DNA of 24,065 bases from contig CALGAM010000207.1 in assembly GCA_937951935.1 (NCBI GenBank), positions 1-24,065 on the forward strand, given 5' to 3'. The stretch is from an uncultured Micromonospora sp. GTDB taxonomy: Bacteria > Actinomycetota > Actinomycetes > Mycobacteriales > Micromonosporaceae. The number at the start of each line of letters is the position of its first letter. The stretch's first letter is position 1. The notes beneath the pieces were generated by a model that was not told where the DNA came from, ran no database searches, and saw nothing but the letters and a program-made list of their open reading frames with translations. This document shows, one piece after another, positions 7,840 through 14,770 of this stretch. The translations under genes and the position numbers were made by a program.

Positions 7840-9287
7840 CGCAGGGCCTGCGCCGCCGTGGCCGCGTCGACCAGCGAACCGAGCTGGTGCACCCGCAGCG
7901 TGTTGGTGGAACCGGGGGTGCCGACCGGGCTGCCGGCGACGATCACCACGAGGTCGCCGGGGTTGGCCCGGTTGAGCCCGAGCAGCGCCTGGTCGACCTG
8001 CCGGAACATGTCGTCGGTGTGCTGGACGAAGGGCATCAGGAAGGTCTCCACGCCCCAGGAGAGGGCCAGCAGGTCCCGCACCTCCGGCACCGGGGTGAAG
8101 GCCAGCAGCGGCAGGTCGCAGTGCAGTCGGGAGAGCCGCCGGACGGTGTCGCCGGTCTGGGAGAACGCGACCAGGGCCTTCGCGCCGATCGCCTTGGCGA
8201 TCTGGGCGGCGGCCGAGGTCAGCGCACCGCCGTGCGTGCGCGGGTCGTGCTGGAGCCCGGGGACGGTGAACGAGCCGGACTCGGTCGTGCTGATGATCCG
8301 GGCCATGGTGCTGACCGTCAGGATCGGGTACTTGCCGACGCTGGTCTCGCCCGAGAGCATCACCGCGTCGGCGCCGTCGAGGACGGCGTTGGCGACGTCG
8401 GAGGCCTCGGCCCGGGTCGGCCGCGAGTTCTCGATCATCGAGTCGAGCATCTGGGTGGCGACGATGACCGGCTTGGCGTTCTCCCGGCAGAGTTGGACGG
8501 CCCGCTTCTGCACCAGCGGCACCTGGTCCAGCGGGAGCTCGACGCCGAGGTCACCGCGGGCCACCATGATGCCGTCGAAGGCGTCGACGATCGCCTCCAG
8601 GTGGGCCACCGCCTCGGGCTTCTCCACCTTCGCGATGACCGGCCGGTGGATGCCGACCTCCTGCATGACGGCGTGCGCCAGCTTGATGTCCTCGGGCGAG
8701 CGGACGAACGACATGGCGACGATGTCGATGCCGAGGCGGAGCGCGAAGCGGAGGTCCTCGGCGTCCTTCTCCGACAGCGCCGGGACGCTCACCGCGACGT
8801 TGGGCAGCGAGACACCCTTGTTGTTCGACACCGGGCCACCCTCGGTGACCAGCACCCGGATGTCGTTGCCGGTCACCTCGACGACCTCGACGGCGACGCG
8901 GCCGTCGTCGATCAGCAGCCGGTCGCCCGGTTTCACCTCCTGCGGCAGCTTCTCGTAACTGCAGGAGACCCGGTCCCGGGTGCCGAGGATCTTCTCGCTG
9001 GTGATGACCACCGAGTCACCGGTACGCCACTCGTGCGGGCCGTCCGCGAAGCGGCCCAGCCGGATCTTGGGCCCCTGCAGGTCGGCGAGGATCGCCACGG
9101 CACGCCCGGTGGCCCGGGCAGCCTCCCGAACCAGGTGAAAGACTCGCTCGTGATCGGCCTGGTTCCCGTGGCTGAAGTTGAGCCTCGCCACATCCATGCC
9201 CGCCTCGACCAGTCCACGGATACGCTCGGGCGAGGAGGTCGCGGGACCCAGCGTACAAACGATCTTTGCGCGGCGTGTCACGGCCAT
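7836..9287 (-). CDS. pyk: Pyruvate kinase
   Basis: A glycolytic enzyme converting phosphoenolpyruvate and ADP to pyruvate and ATP. From ATG 9287 it has 483 residues, normal for bacterial Pyk. Visible landmarks are RAKIVCTLGPATSS, ARLNFSHG (Arg35, Asn37, Ser39, His40), DLQGPKIRLG, the catalytic Lys in IAKVEKPEAV, VARGDLGVELP, the monovalent-cation region NSRPTRAEASDVANAVLDG, and VMLSGETSVGKYP. The C-terminal allosteric domain is complete. The frame can be extended to GTG 9329, but the family N-terminus begins at MAVTRRAKIV, and a purine-rich GAGAGAGA precedes ATG 9287. It overlaps tesB by four bases. Nothing unusual. Confidence 0.96.
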   Translation of the reverse strand: MAVTRRAKIVCTLGPATSSPERIRGLVEAGMDVARLNFSHGNQADHERVFHLVREAARATGRAVAILADLQGPKIRLGRFADGPHEWRTGDSVVITSEKILGTRDRVSCSYEKLPQEVKPGDRLLIDDGRVAVEVVEVTGNDIRVLVTEGGPVSNNKGVSLPNVAVSVPALSEKDAEDLRFALRLGIDIVAMSFVRSPEDIKLAHAVMQEVGIHRPVIAKVEKPEAVAHLEAIVDAFDGIMVARGDLGVELPLDQVPLVQKRAVQLCRENAKPVIVATQMLDSMIENSRPTRAEASDVANAVLDGADAVMLSGETSVGKYPILTVSTMARIISTTESGSFTVPGLQHDPRTHGGALTSAAAQIAKAIGAKALVAFSQTGDTVRRLSRLHCDLPLLAFTPVPEVRDLLALSWGVETFLMPFVQHTDDMFRQVDQALLGLNRANPGDLVVIVAGSPVGTPGSTNTLRVHQLGSLVDAATAAQALR

Positions 9288-9686
9288 CAGGCTAGTCTCT
9301 CTCTCGGATCGGCCCGCCAGATCCTTCACGTACGGGACAGTTGCGCAACGTCACGCGGCTGGTAGGTGACCGGCGGGTGTGTCACGCCGGGACGTTGGGT
9401 GGCGGGCATCGGCGACCGCGCGGCGCCGAGCCTACCCCCGCCACGCCCACCCGGCCGACGATGCCCCCGCGCGGCACGGGTCGCCCGGCGTTCGAGGGAA
9501 GAGTGTACGCCCACAGCTCGCGGTTCACCGTCACGTGATCTTGACGTTATCGGTCCGACACGATTCGGCCCGACCCTGGGTGCACCGATGATCAAGACAG
9601 GTCCGACCTGCGCAAACGATCGGCGCCGGCCTTCTCGGGCGCTTCCGGAACACCCGAGAAGGCCTGTTTTTCCCCAAGGAGGATCC
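9288..9686. other. 399-bp intergenic region between pyk and the small-protein/amidase operon
   Basis: No gene is supported here. The divergent promoters of pyk and of the 9687 gene must lie in it. Visible elements are the 10-bp palindrome GTTGCGCAAC (9340-9349), GTGAC-N10-GTCAC (9366-9385), a -35-like TTGACG (9541-9546) without a good -10, CAGGTC-C-GACCTG (9598-9610), and the terminator hairpin at 9628-9671. Open frames across it are GC-driven and lack start signals. Confidence 0.6.
9598..9671 (+). terminator. Leader hairpins and intrinsic terminator (attenuator candidate) before the 100-aa protein
   Basis: A short stem CAGGT-ccg-ACCTG (9598-9610) is followed by a 12-bp perfect stem, GGCCTTCTCGGG (9628-9639) with CCCGAGAAGGCC (9653-9664), a 13-nt loop, and TGTTTTT (9665-9671). 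This is a complete Rho-independent terminator, rare in such a GC-rich genome. No plus-strand gene ends upstream: pyk runs the other way. AAGGAGG of the next gene begins only 5 nt after the last T. The position is that of a conditional terminator controlling the 9687-11671 operon. What is sensed is not visible; no known riboswitch core was recognised. Confidence 0.7.
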
Positions 9687-9989
9687 ATGGCTCCCACGCC
9701 CCCGACGGACGCCGAACTGAACGTCTTGATCCGGGCCCGGCTCGCCAGCCTCGGCATCGACCTCGACCAGCTGCCACCCGGCACCACCGCCGACCCCGAG
9801 ACGGGCGCACCAGGTCGGGACTCCGTCCTCGCCTCGCTGCGCTCCTTCGTCCGCAGCACCGTGGGCACGCTCGCCGCGTACCAGCTGCCGGCCCCCTCCG
9901 GCACCGACCCGGAGACCGCGAAGGCCCTCTCCCAGCAGCCCGCACCGATGCTCTACCCCTCGATCAGCACAACCTGGCGGCAGTCATGA
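9687..9989 (+). CDS. 100-aa protein of unknown function, coupled to the Tat amidase
   Basis: ATG 9687 has an ideal AAGGAGG 4 nt upstream, and the gene overlaps the amidase start by ATGA, so it is almost certainly real and co-translated. There is no signal peptide and no membrane segment. Residues 7-25 (TDAELNVLIRARLASLGID) and about 45-67 (SVLASLRSFVRSTVGTLAAY) look helical, with a Pro/Gly-rich linker between. The tail contains PAPMLYPS. Two helices plus a Pro-containing tail recall, in outline only, the small GatC/AtzG-like subunits that pair with amidase-signature enzymes. I do not recognise a named family, and the partnership is inference from position. ATG 9588 is in the same frame but would place the terminator inside the coding region, so I reject it. 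Confidence 0.82.
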   Translation: MAPTPPTDAELNVLIRARLASLGIDLDQLPPGTTADPETGAPGRDSVLASLRSFVRSTVGTLAAYQLPAPSGTDPETAKALSQQPAPMLYPSISTTWRQS

Positions 9990-11671
9990 CCTTCGAACCA
10001 CTGGACCGTACCATCGACCGCCGGGCGTTCCTGGCCCGCACCGCCGCCCTGGCCGGCGCCGCCACCGTCGGCGGCGCGCTGACCCTGCCCGCCGCCGCCC
10101 ACGCGACCCCCGGCGGCGCCCCACGACCCGCGCCCGGCGGCGGACACCAGCCCGGCGGCGGACGCAACCCCGCGCTGGACCGGCCGGAGGCGTACGTCCA
10201 GCCCCGCCCCGAGGCGCTCGCCGACCCGACCGAACTGACCCTCGCCGAGGCGGCCTGGCTGATCCGGGCCGGGAAGCTACGCCCCGAGGAGCTGGTGGAG
10301 GCGTACCTGGCCCGGATCGACGCGTACGAGTCGACGTACCAGGCGTTCAACGTCGTGCTCGCCGACGCCGCCCGCGCCGCCGCGCGCGCCGCCGCCCGGC
10401 GCCCCCACACCGGCCCGCTGCACGGCATCCCGCTGGCGATCAAGGACAACTACTTCACCGCCGGGGTGCCCACCACCGCGAACTCCTTCCTGTTCCGGGA
10501 CTTCGTGCCGCCGTACGACGCGACGGCGGTGGCCCGGCTGACGGCGGCCGGCGCGATCGTGCTCGGCAAGACCCAGATGGGGCCGCTGGCCACCACCCGG
10601 GCCACCACCCCGGACGGGGTGATCACCACGGTGAACGCCTGGACCCCGACCAACCCCGGCACCGATCCCGGGGGCTCGTCCACCGGCACCGCCACCGCGG
10701 TCGCCGGCCGGCTCGCCACCGCCGGCACCGGCACCCAGACCGGCGGGTCGATCACCGCGCCGGCCAACGCCCAGAACCTGACCGGACTCAAGCCGACCAT
10801 GGGACGGGTTCCGCTGACCGGGATCATCCCGCTCAGCTACACCCGGGACCACCCCGGGCCGCTGGCCCGGGACGCCCTGGACGCGGCGATCATGCTGACC
10901 GCGATGGCCGGCGAGGACCCGGCCGACCCCCGCAGCCAGGGCCTGCCCCCGGTCCCCCGCCTGATCGAGGCCGCCACCCCGGTCTACACGGGACGGAAGG
11001 TCAAACTGCGGTGGAAGACCCGGATCGGGGTGCTCCCCGGGTACGCCGACGGCACCTCCGCCACCGCGCAGGCCCGGCGGGCCTTCCTGTCCACCCTGGC
11101 CGCCATCCCCGGCGCGACCCTGGTCGACGTCCCGCTGCCGGATGAGTGGAACCTGCTCAGCGGCACCGCGTTCAACAACGTCCGCCTGGTGGAGCGGACC
11201 GAGCCGTTCCTGCCGTACCTGCGGACCGACCTGCGCGGCTTCGGGGTCTCGGTGACCAGCTGGCTGCAGGGCGCGCTGCTGGGTGGGCCGGAGTTCGTCA
11301 CCGGCCAGCGGGCCAAACTGCTGTTCCTGGAACGGGTGCTGAACCAGATCTTCGACGTCTGCGACGTGGTGGTGCAGACCGGTCCGGTCCCGTTCGACAT
11401 CCTCGGTCTCCCCGAGATCGGCTTCCCGATCGGCTTCACCTCCGCCGGGGTGCCGATCGGGACGATCCTCGGCGGCCTGCCGTACGCCGAGGACCGGCTG
11501 CTGTCGGTGGTGGCCGCCTACCAGGCGGTGACCGACTGGCACTGGCGCCGCCCGCCGAACCCGCCGGCGGCGCCCGGCACCCGGGCCGCCCGCGGCGCCG
11601 CGGCGGCCACGACGCCGGACGCGACCCGGGGCCGGCTCACCGCCGAGCAGGTCGCCGAGCTGACGCAGTAG
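9986..11671 (+). CDS. Tat-exported amidase of the amidase-signature family
   Basis: The N-terminus is a twin-arginine signal: DRRAFLAR at 11-18, a hydrophobic stretch to about 36, and AHA at 38-40 as a likely cleavage site. An amidase-signature domain follows. The Ser-cisSer-Lys triad can be read as Lys153 (LAIKDNYF), Ser232 (PGGSSTGTA) and Ser255 (TQTGGSITAP). The usual Arg after GGSI is Thr here, a variation seen in some branches. LTGLKPTMGRVP and the long C-terminal half complete the family pattern. It would hydrolyse an amide outside the cytoplasmic membrane; the substrate is unknown. The last 40 residues are Ala/Arg-rich. ATG 9986 overlaps the small upstream gene (ATGA), making a two-gene operon. 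Confidence 0.92.
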   Translation: MTFEPLDRTIDRRAFLARTAALAGAATVGGALTLPAAAHATPGGAPRPAPGGGHQPGGGRNPALDRPEAYVQPRPEALADPTELTLAEAAWLIRAGKLRPEELVEAYLARIDAYESTYQAFNVVLADAARAAARAAARRPHTGPLHGIPLAIKDNYFTAGVPTTANSFLFRDFVPPYDATAVARLTAAGAIVLGKTQMGPLATTRATTPDGVITTVNAWTPTNPGTDPGGSSTGTATAVAGRLATAGTGTQTGGSITAPANAQNLTGLKPTMGRVPLTGIIPLSYTRDHPGPLARDALDAAIMLTAMAGEDPADPRSQGLPPVPRLIEAATPVYTGRKVKLRWKTRIGVLPGYADGTSATAQARRAFLSTLAAIPGATLVDVPLPDEWNLLSGTAFNNVRLVERTEPFLPYLRTDLRGFGVSVTSWLQGALLGGPEFVTGQRAKLLFLERVLNQIFDVCDVVVQTGPVPFDILGLPEIGFPIGFTSAGVPIGTILGGLPYAEDRLLSVVAAYQAVTDWHWRRPPNPPAAPGTRAARGAAAATTPDATRGRLTAEQVAELTQ

Positions 11672-11704
11672 CGCCCACCCCGGCGGGCCCCACCGCCGGT
11701 GCGG

Positions 11705-11750
11705 GCCGGTCGGCGGCGTACCCGAGGCAACGCGTACGCCGCCGACCGGC
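11705..11750. terminator. Bidirectional terminator hairpin between amidase and Rid genes
   Basis: GCCGGTCGGCGGCGTAC (11705-11721) pairs perfectly over 17 bp with GTACGCCGCCGACCGGC (11734-11750) around a 12-nt loop. It fills the short gap between two convergent genes. No U-tract is present on either strand, as in many actinobacterial bidirectional terminators. Confidence 0.75.
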
Positions 11751-11755
11751 GGGCG

Positions 11756-12166
11756 CTACCGGGCCGCCGGCACGGCCGCGGTCACCTCGACCTCGAGCAC
11801 GGCGCCGGGGCGGAACAGCCGGCTCACCTCGACGGTCGTGCTCGCCGGCGGCGGGGTGTTCGGGAAGAGCCGGCGCCGGACCTGGCCGTAGGCCGGCAGG
11901 TCGTCGAGGTTGGTCATGAAGGTCCGGATGTGCAGTACGTCGGCCAGCCCCGCGCCGTGCGCGGCCAGGATCCCGCCGATCAACTCGAAGATCCGTTCGG
12001 CCTGGGCGACCACGTCACCCGGGGCCACCACGGCTCCGTCGTCGTCCACGGCGATCTGCCCGGCGGTCATCAGCAGCGTCCCGCCGCCGACGTCGACCCG
12101 CGCCACGTGGGCGTACGGCCCGACCGGCGGCGGTACGGTGCTCGGATTGTCCAAACTCACGCGCAT
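11756..12166 (-). CDS. Rid (YjgF/YER057c/UK114) family protein, internal start within the fused frame
   Basis: ATG 12166 is preceded by GGAGG with a 4-nt gap (GGAGGACACATG on the minus strand), a near-ideal ribosome binding site, giving a 136-residue protein of normal Rid length. Recognisable parts are GPYAHVARV, LLMTAGQIAVDDDG, ADVLHIRTFMTNLDD and TTVEVSRLF...LEVEVTAAV. In RidA proper the active-site Arg sits in a PARSxVEV motif; here the sequence is PASTTVEV, so the Arg is replaced by Ser. Enamine/imine deaminase activity as in RidA is therefore doubtful, and this is probably another Rid subfamily. A free Rid protein may be made in addition to, or instead of, the fusion. Confidence 0.8.
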   Translation of the reverse strand: MRVSLDNPSTVPPPVGPYAHVARVDVGGGTLLMTAGQIAVDDDGAVVAPGDVVAQAERIFELIGGILAAHGAGLADVLHIRTFMTNLDDLPAYGQVRRRLFPNTPPPASTTVEVSRLFRPGAVLEVEVTAAVPAAR

Positions 12167-13171
12167 GTGTCCTCCGGAAGTGTCAGACGAACGTCCGGGC
12201 CCGTCCCGCCGGTCTCCTCCCGCGGACGCTTCCGGACGCCCGGCACGGGTCGCCACGGCACCCTCCACGGTGGTCGCCGCCGGGGCCGCCACCGCCAGGG
12301 CGGCGAGATCGGCCCGCGGATCCGGTGCGGCGTGCAGCGCGCGCAACGCGGCCCGCACCATCGGCAGCTCCGTGCCCTCGGCGCCGCCCTGCCCCGGCCC
12401 GGAACCCACCACGGCCCGCCCGGCTCCGGCCGGGGCGCCCCCGGTCTCGGCGAGCACCAGGGCGAGGTCCTTGGCGGCCAGGTCGACGGCGAAGGCGTTG
12501 CCCTCGCCGGTCACCCGGGCGACCGCGCCACCCAGCGGTCCGGAGGCGAGCGCGGCGAGGGCGCCCGCCCGGTCCACGCCGAGTGCGTCGGCGACCGCCA
12601 GGGTCTCCCCGAGCGCGGCCACCCCGGTCGCCAGAGCGGTGTTGAGGACGAGCTTCAGCGCGGCACCGGCGCCGAGCGGACCGCAGCGGTGGAGCCCACC
12701 CAGCGTCTCCAGCACCGGCCGGACCCGTTCCACCACCGTGTCGTCGCCGGCGGCGAGCACGGTGAGCCGACCCGCCTCGGCCGCCGCGACCCCGCCGGCG
12801 ACCGGGGCGTCGACCAGGTCGACCCCGGACGGCATCCGCCGGGCCAGCCGCCGGACCTCGGCCGGGGCGATCGTGGACATCTGCACCACACAACCACCGG
12901 CCCGCACCGCGGCCGCGGCGCTCGTCCCACCCGACGGCGCGTCGAACAGCACCGCCTCGACCGCCGCCGCGTCGCGGACCATGACGATCACGACCTCGGC
13001 GTCGGCGACCGCGGCGGCCGGGGTCGCCGCGAGGCGGGCGCCGGCCCGGACCAGCGGCGCGGCGCGCTCGGCGTGGCGGTTCCAGACGGTGACCTCGTGC
13101 CCGGCCGCCAGCAGACGGCGGGTGATCGGCGTGCCCATGTGCCCGGTGCCCAGAACGGCGATGACTGTCAC
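11756..13171 (-). CDS. NAD(P)-binding beta-hydroxyacid dehydrogenase/imine reductase-type protein, fused in frame to a Rid domain
   Basis: One uninterrupted 471-codon frame. Residues 1-295 are a 6-phosphogluconate-dehydrogenase-like oxidoreductase: VLGTGHMGTPITRRLLAAGHEVTVWNR (GxGxMG nucleotide site, 7-13), DAPVAGGVAAAEAG substrate loop (121-134), and GAGAALKLVLN with catalytic-type Lys173 and Asn177. The family includes 3-hydroxyisobutyrate, tartronate semialdehyde and imine reductases; the substrate is not readable. About 20 Gly/Ala-rich residues are inserted before ELPMVRAAL. A 40-residue Arg/Gly/Ser-rich stretch (about 296-335) then leads to the Rid domain with no stop. It may be a genuine fusion or two genes that share a frame; see the internal Rid start. 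GTG 13171 has no Shine-Dalgarno, and TACGGT 8 nt upstream could make it leaderless. Divergent from the LysR gene, a likely regulator. Confidence 0.75.
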   Translation of the reverse strand: MTVIAVLGTGHMGTPITRRLLAAGHEVTVWNRHAERAAPLVRAGARLAATPAAAVADAEVVIVMVRDAAAVEAVLFDAPSGGTSAAAAVRAGGCVVQMSTIAPAEVRRLARRMPSGVDLVDAPVAGGVAAAEAGRLTVLAAGDDTVVERVRPVLETLGGLHRCGPLGAGAALKLVLNTALATGVAALGETLAVADALGVDRAGALAALASGPLGGAVARVTGEGNAFAVDLAAKDLALVLAETGGAPAGAGRAVVGSGPGQGGAEGTELPMVRAALRALHAAPDPRADLAALAVAAPAATTVEGAVATRAGRPEASAGGDRRDGPGRSSDTSGGHMRVSLDNPSTVPPPVGPYAHVARVDVGGGTLLMTAGQIAVDDDGAVVAPGDVVAQAERIFELIGGILAAHGAGLADVLHIRTFMTNLDDLPAYGQVRRRLFPNTPPPASTTVEVSRLFRPGAVLEVEVTAAVPAAR

Positions 13172-13220
13172 GGGCAGAGACCGTAGGCGGCGATCACCGA
13201 TGCGACCAGCGAATGTCAGG

Positions 13221-13255
13221 CATGGCTGCCATGCTGATCTAGCATCTCAGCCATG
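13221..13255. promoter_or_regulatory. 35-bp nested palindrome over the LysR start (LysR operator)
   Basis: CATGGCTG (13221-13228) pairs with CAGCCATG (13248-13255), and inside them ATGCT (13231-13235) pairs with AGCAT (13241-13245). The centre contains T-N11-A (13232-13244) with dyad symmetry, the classical LysR box. TAGCAT (13240-13245) is a good -10 placed about 7 nt before ATG 13253, so the LysR transcript would be leaderless and the regulator would sit on its own promoter. The divergent dehydrogenase promoter is about 40 bp away. Confidence 0.75.
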
Positions 13256-14152
13256 GAGATCCACTCCCTCGAGGTGTTCCGGACGGTCGCACGGCACGGA
13301 TCGATAACCAGCGCCGCCCGAGCCCTCAGCTACACCCAGTCCGCGGTCTCCCGCCAGATCGCGGCCCTCGAGGCGGAGCTCGGCGGGCGGCTCTTCGACC
13401 GCCTGCCGCGCGGGGTCGCCCTCACCGAGGAGGGACGCTGCCTGCTCGACCACGCCGAGGCGGTGCTCGACCGGCTGGAGACGGCACGGCGGGAGCTGGC
13501 GGCACTGCGCGGTCTGGGCGCCGGGCGGCTGCGGGTCGGCGCGTTCCCGACCGCCGTCGCCGCGCTGGTGCCCCGGGCACTGGCGGCCTTCCGGGCCGCC
13601 CACCCCGAGGTCGCGGTGTCGCTGATCGAGGGGCGAACGCCCGGCCTGCTGGAGCGGCTCGCCGCCGGCGACGCGGACGTGGCGGTGGTGAGCGCGGCGT
13701 TGGACCGGCCGATCGACCCCGACCGGTTCGACCTGCACCACCTGATCGACGAACGGCTGCTGGTCGCGGTGCCCCGGAACCACCGGCTGGCCCGGCGCCG
13801 CACGGTACGCCTGGCCGAGCTGGCCGAGGACGCCTTCATCACCGGATCGGCCACCGACGAGCGGGCACTGCTGCGGGCCTACCTGCCGCCGGACTTCCAG
13901 CCCCGGGTCGACATCATCGTCGCCGACTGGACCGGCAAGCTCGGCTGCGTGGCCGCCGGACTCGGGGTCGCGCTCGTCCCGGCGCTCGCCGCGCGGGCGG
14001 CCCCCGCGGACATCGCGCTGCTGCGCCTGCACCGCGACGACGCCTCCACCCGACGGATATTCGCCGCCACCCTCGCCGGACGCACCCGCCCACCGGCGGT
14101 CACCCGGCTGCTCGGCATCCTCGACGAGGTGGCCGCGGCCATCCCCACGTGA
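13253..14152 (+). CDS. LysR family transcriptional regulator
   Basis: A 299-residue LysR protein. The winged HTH is at 1-60 (MEIHSLEVFRTVARHGSITSAARALSYTQSAVSRQIAALEAELGGRLFDR is the region, with AARALSYTQSAVSRQIAALE as the recognition core). The linker helix is at about 60-90, and the two-lobed effector domain runs from about 92 (GAGRLRVGAFPTAVAALVPRA) to about 295. Divergent transcription from the dehydrogenase/Rid gene, 81 bp away, with a LysR-type palindrome between them, makes that gene its most likely target, and it probably represses itself. No Shine-Dalgarno is present. The effector is unknown. The gene is convergent with maoC, with a 112-bp GC-rich gap containing only weak palindromes. 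Confidence 0.93.
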   Translation: MEIHSLEVFRTVARHGSITSAARALSYTQSAVSRQIAALEAELGGRLFDRLPRGVALTEEGRCLLDHAEAVLDRLETARRELAALRGLGAGRLRVGAFPTAVAALVPRALAAFRAAHPEVAVSLIEGRTPGLLERLAAGDADVAVVSAALDRPIDPDRFDLHHLIDERLLVAVPRNHRLARRRTVRLAELAEDAFITGSATDERALLRAYLPPDFQPRVDIIVADWTGKLGCVAAGLGVALVPALAARAAPADIALLRLHRDDASTRRIFAATLAGRTRPPAVTRLLGILDEVAAAIPT

Positions 14153-14264
14153 CAGCGCCGGTCGCGGGCGTCCCCACCCGCCCGGCCCGGCGCCGGGGCC
14201 CGGCACGAGGTTGGCCACGTCGCCCCGGCACGGCCGGCCGCGACTCGCCCCGTGGGCGCGGCCC

Positions 14265-14732
14265 TCAGCGCTGCTCGTCCCCCACGTACAGCCGGGTGAC
14301 GGTCTCGGCCACGCAGACCGGCTTGCCGCCGGCGTCACTGTCCACGGTGACCGTGGTGAGCAGCTGCAGACCGCCGGGAACCTCGCCGACCTCGGTGATC
14401 ACCGCGGTGGCGCGGACCGCCGCGCCGACCCGCAGGGGGGCCGGGAACCGCACCCGGTTCAGCCCGTAGTTGACCACCATCCGCACCCCCTCGACGCGGT
14501 ACAGCGGTCGCACGAGCGCGGGCAGCAGCGACAGGGTGAGGTAACCGTGGGCTATCGTGCCGCCGAACGGACCGCCGGCGGCCCGCTCGGGGTCGACGTG
14601 GATCCACTGGTGGTCGTCGGTGGCGTCGGCGAAGCGGTTGACCCGGTCCTGGTCGACCACGCGCCACGGCCCCGGGCCGAGCGACGTGCCGACCGCGGCG
14701 GCGAGTTCGGCCGGCGAGGCGAAGACCTTCAT
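14265..14732 (-). CDS. MaoC-like (NodN-type) hotdog dehydratase
   Basis: 155 residues with the single-hotdog MaoC dehydratase fold. The hydratase motif is ATDDHQWIHVDPERA with Asp40 and His45 spaced D-x4-H as in (R)-specific enoyl-CoA hydratases, followed by GGTIAHGYLTLSLLP. These enzymes add water to trans-2-enoyl-CoA to give (R)-3-hydroxyacyl-CoA. ATG 14732 is chosen because the family N-terminus (MKVFASPAELAAAVG) begins there; AAAGGACGG lies about 11 nt upstream. The open frame continuing upstream is antisense-like noise over fabG. It sits 38 bp downstream of the SDR gene on the same strand and probably shares its transcript; together they could interconvert 3-oxoacyl-, 3-hydroxyacyl- and enoyl-CoA. 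Confidence 0.9.
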   Translation of the reverse strand: MKVFASPAELAAAVGTSLGPGPWRVVDQDRVNRFADATDDHQWIHVDPERAAGGPFGGTIAHGYLTLSLLPALVRPLYRVEGVRMVVNYGLNRVRFPAPLRVGAAVRATAVITEVGEVPGGLQLLTTVTVDSDAGGKPVCVAETVTRLYVGDEQR

Positions 14733-14770
14733 GCCACGATGCCGTCCTTTCCGGATGCCCCGGGGGCGGG

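Noticed and set aside
9541..9570. Sigma-70-type promoter at TTGACG for the small-protein operon
   Set aside because: No acceptable -10 lies 16-18 bp downstream; the best fits need other spacings. Kept only as a note in the intergenic entry.
9588..9686. In-frame ATG 9588 as start of the 100-aa protein or as a leader peptide
   Set aside because: It has no ribosome binding site and would put the terminator hairpin inside the coding sequence. ATG 9687 has an ideal AAGGAGG. No stop separates the two, so it is not an independent peptide.
10277..11542. 421-codon antisense frame over the amidase
   Set aside because: Gly/Arg/Asp-rich shadow without a start signal or homology; the amidase frame has clear family motifs.
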